Of a stretch of 13,804 nt of DNA, positions 12,032 to 13,804 are shown piece after piece. The stretch's first letter is position 1. Each line of letters begins with the position of its first letter. A program made the position numbers and the translations under genes. Source of the stretch: Actinomycetes bacterium (GTDB taxonomy: Bacteria; Actinomycetota; Acidimicrobiia; Acidimicrobiales; Microtrichaceae); NCBI GenBank assembly GCA_023437745.1, contig JAEZFI010000326.1, forward strand, positions 1 to 13,804, written 5' to 3'. A model generated the notes under the pieces. The model worked only from the letters and a program-made list of their open reading frames with translations, did no database searches and was not told the origin of the DNA.

Positions 12032-13738
12032 GTGCGCGTCCCGACCTTCGGGTTGGTCGTGCGCGTCATCCCCGACGTCCCCGCCATCGATCGGACCTTC
12101 GACTACCTCGTGCCGGAGGGGTGGGAGGACCGCGCCGTCGTGGGGGCCGTCGTGCGGATACCGCTCCACGGCCGGCGGGTCGGCGGGTGGATCGAGGCGG
12201 TCGGGGTCGAACCTCCCGAGGGCGTCAGGCTCGCGCCGCTCGCCAAGATCTCCGGCGCAGGTCCGTCGGGCGAGATGATCGACCTGTGCCGATGGGCGGC
12301 GTGGCGATGGTCGGGACGCCTCGCGACGTTCCTCGGCCTCGCGTCGCCGGATCGAGTGGTCGGGCGGGTGGCCTCCAGGTGGCGCCGGGACCCGGGCGCG
12401 GCGGCGCTCCCCCCGGATCGGCCTCCACGGGTGATCCGCCGGATCGCACCGGCGACGTCCACCGACGCCATCGTCCTCGACGCCTGCACCCTCGGCGACA
12501 CGCTCGTGGTGTGCCCGTCGGTCGGCCAGGCGGCAGCGCTCGCCCGTCGCCTCCGCGCTGCTGGGATCCCGACCGCACTGCACCCCGACGACTGGGCACG
12601 CGCGGCAGCGGGCGGGGTCACCGTCGTGGGTGCACGATCCGCGGCGTTCGCGCCGATGCCCCGACTCGCCGCGGCCGTCGTCCTGGACGAGCACGACGAG
12701 GCCCTGCAGAGCGAGGGATCGCCGACGTGGCACGCACGAGAGGTCGTGCTCGAACGCGCCCGGCGCGCCCGCGTGCCGGTCACGATGACGTCGCCCGTCC
12801 CGTCCCTCGAGTCGATGGCCCGCTCGCCGCTGGTCGTGCCCGACCGGGCCGAGGAGCGAGCCGGCTGGGCGCCACTGGTCGTGGTGGACCGCCGTGACGA
12901 CGACGTCGGGCGGTCCGGGCTCTACTCGCCGTCGATCGTGCCCCACCTCCGCTCCGACGCGCCGGTGGTGTGCGTGCTGAACCGGGTGGGGAGGGCGCAG
13001 CTGCTGGCCTGCAGGGTGTGCCGGTCGTTGCTGCGCTGCGAGCAGTGCGACGGACCCATGGCGCAGCACGTCGAGGGGGTGCTCCGCTGCCGCCGGTGCG
13101 AGACCGATCGTCCCGTCGTCTGCCAGGCGTGCGGTGGGACCACGGTCGCGCTCCTCCGGCAGGGCGTGACGCGGGCCCGCGAGGAGCTCGAGGCGCTGGT
13201 GGGGGAGCCGGTGTCGGAGATCGGCGAGCATCGACCGGCGACACGAGTCTCGATCGGCACCGAGGCAGCGCTCCACCGCGTGAGGACCGCCGGCGTCGTC
13301 GTCTTCCTCGAGTTCGACCAGGAGCTCTTCGCCCCGCGGTACCGCGCCGCCGAGCAGGCACTCGGCCTGCTCGCCCGTGCCTCCCGTGTGGTCGGCGGGC
13401 GGCTGGGCACCGTCGTCGTGCAGACCCGCGCCCCTGAGCACGAGGTGATCCGCGCCGCCCTGCACGCCGACCCGTCGATCGTCGCCGACGCCGACGCGGT
13501 GCGGCGGAGGCTCACCCGGTTCCCGCCCGCCGTGACGATGGCGGTTGTGGGCGGTCAGGCGGCTCCCGGGTTCATGCAGGCCTTCGGGGCGCCGCTCGGC
13601 GTCGACGTCATGGCGCGGGGTGACGACGAGTGGATCCTCGTCGCCGACGACCGGAAGGTGCTGCTCGATGCGCTGGCCGCGACTCCCCGTCCGCCCGGGC
13701 GGCTGCGGCTCCAGATCGATCCGATGCGCCTGCGCTGA
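12032..13738 (+). CDS. priA: Primosomal protein N' (PriA), actinobacterial type lacking Walker A
   Basis: 568 residues from the GTG at 12032. PriA recognises stalled forks and starts replication restart. The DNA-binding N-terminus is VRVIPDVPAIDRTFDYLVP (10-28) with RIPLHGRRVGGWI. Eight cysteines (327, 330, 336, 339, 353, 356, 364, 367) in four CxxC pairs form the two-zinc module. The helicase part is degenerate: no GxxGxGKT Walker A is visible, the Walker B region reads VVLDEHDEA (216-224), and the usual QVAGRAGR segment is replaced by RASRVVGGR (449-457). Actinobacterial PriA proteins are known to be like this, so it is probably a DNA-binding, primosome-loading protein rather than a helicase. 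The start is uncertain: GTG 11924 would overlap metK by 52 bases, GTG 12059 is shorter, and the codons from CTG 11972 (LTAGQQPSLLD) also look coding. Confidence 0.92.
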   Translation: MRVPTFGLVVRVIPDVPAIDRTFDYLVPEGWEDRAVVGAVVRIPLHGRRVGGWIEAVGVEPPEGVRLAPLAKISGAGPSGEMIDLCRWAAWRWSGRLATFLGLASPDRVVGRVASRWRRDPGAAALPPDRPPRVIRRIAPATSTDAIVLDACTLGDTLVVCPSVGQAAALARRLRAAGIPTALHPDDWARAAAGGVTVVGARSAAFAPMPRLAAAVVLDEHDEALQSEGSPTWHAREVVLERARRARVPVTMTSPVPSLESMARSPLVVPDRAEERAGWAPLVVVDRRDDDVGRSGLYSPSIVPHLRSDAPVVCVLNRVGRAQLLACRVCRSLLRCEQCDGPMAQHVEGVLRCRRCETDRPVVCQACGGTTVALLRQGVTRAREELEALVGEPVSEIGEHRPATRVSIGTEAALHRVRTAGVVVFLEFDQELFAPRYRAAEQALGLLARASRVVGGRLGTVVVQTRAPEHEVIRAALHADPSIVADADAVRRRLTRFPPAVTMAVVGGQAAPGFMQAFGAPLGVDVMARGDDEWILVADDRKVLLDALAATPRPPGRLRLQIDPMRLR

Positions 13739-13748
13739 GAAGCCGTTC

Positions 13749-13777
13749 CGTCCCTTCCCGTTGCGTCCCTTCCCGTT
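13749..13777. repeat. 15-bp tandem repeat after priA
   Basis: CGTCCCTTCCCGTT occurs perfectly twice (13749-13762 and 13764-13777), one base apart, and CCGTT at 13743-13747 may be the end of a third copy. It begins 11 bases after the priA stop. It is pyrimidine-rich on the + strand and has no obvious hairpin. Only 27 bases of window remain after it. Confidence 0.65.
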
Positions 13778-13804
13778 CTGTCGCGTGGGGCGTGACGCCG
13801 GCGT

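Noticed and set aside
10680..13465. Two long - strand open frames opposite metK and priA
   Set aside because: Both mirror genes identified by many motifs, and their composition is the typical antisense shadow.
1..13804. CRISPR array, insertion sequence, phage or integrase genes
   Set aside because: No spaced repeat series, transposase or integrase motifs and no terminal inverted repeats around the accessory block were seen; composition looks uniform by eye.

Overview
The window is about 13.8 kb of very GC-rich, densely coding bacterial chromosome. It carries conserved housekeeping genes: smc (3' part), ftsY, ffh, rpoZ, coaBC, metK and priA. An accessory block lies between smc and ftsY. The high GC, the TANNNT -10 boxes placed 6-9 bases before start codons (leaderless-type expression), the membrane-anchored FtsY, the actinobacterial-looking CoaBC and a PriA without a Walker A motif all point to Actinomycetota. 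My best guess is an Acidimicrobiia-like lineage, but that class assignment is inference from gene order and protein style, not something the sequence proves.

Layout. (1) 2-1402, + strand: C-terminal part of the chromosome-condensation ATPase SMC. (2) 1481-4846, - strand: a four-gene block read from high to low coordinates, moxR-type AAA+ ATPase, DUF58 protein, membrane-anchored VWA protein, then a small lipoprotein. The first three overlap at their ends and look translationally coupled. The lipoprotein gene seems to have its own promoter. (3) 4998-5474, + strand: a GNAT acetyltransferase, divergent from moxR across a 151-base gap with two palindromes. (4) 5464-6279, - strand: a secreted protein with four cysteines, convergent with and overlapping the acetyltransferase by 11 bases. 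(5) 6372-9086, + strand: ftsY and ffh, the receptor and targeting GTPases of the signal recognition particle pathway, each with its own promoter-like element. (6) 9204-13738, + strand: rpoZ, coaBC, metK and priA, closely packed and probably one operon started by a promoter just after ffh. A 15-base tandem repeat follows priA at the window edge.

How they fit together. SRP targeting (FtsY, Ffh), RNA polymerase assembly (omega), coenzyme A synthesis (CoaBC), S-adenosylmethionine synthesis (MetK) and replication restart (PriA) are unrelated core functions kept together by old synteny. The MoxR-DUF58-VWA-lipoprotein set is the one candidate for a dedicated system: a cytoplasmic AAA+ ATPase, a cytoplasmic MIDAS protein, a membrane MIDAS protein and an exported lipoprotein. 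Its substrate cannot be told from sequence. I found no mobile element, CRISPR array, rRNA or tRNA gene, and no gene-free stretch longer than about 160 bases.
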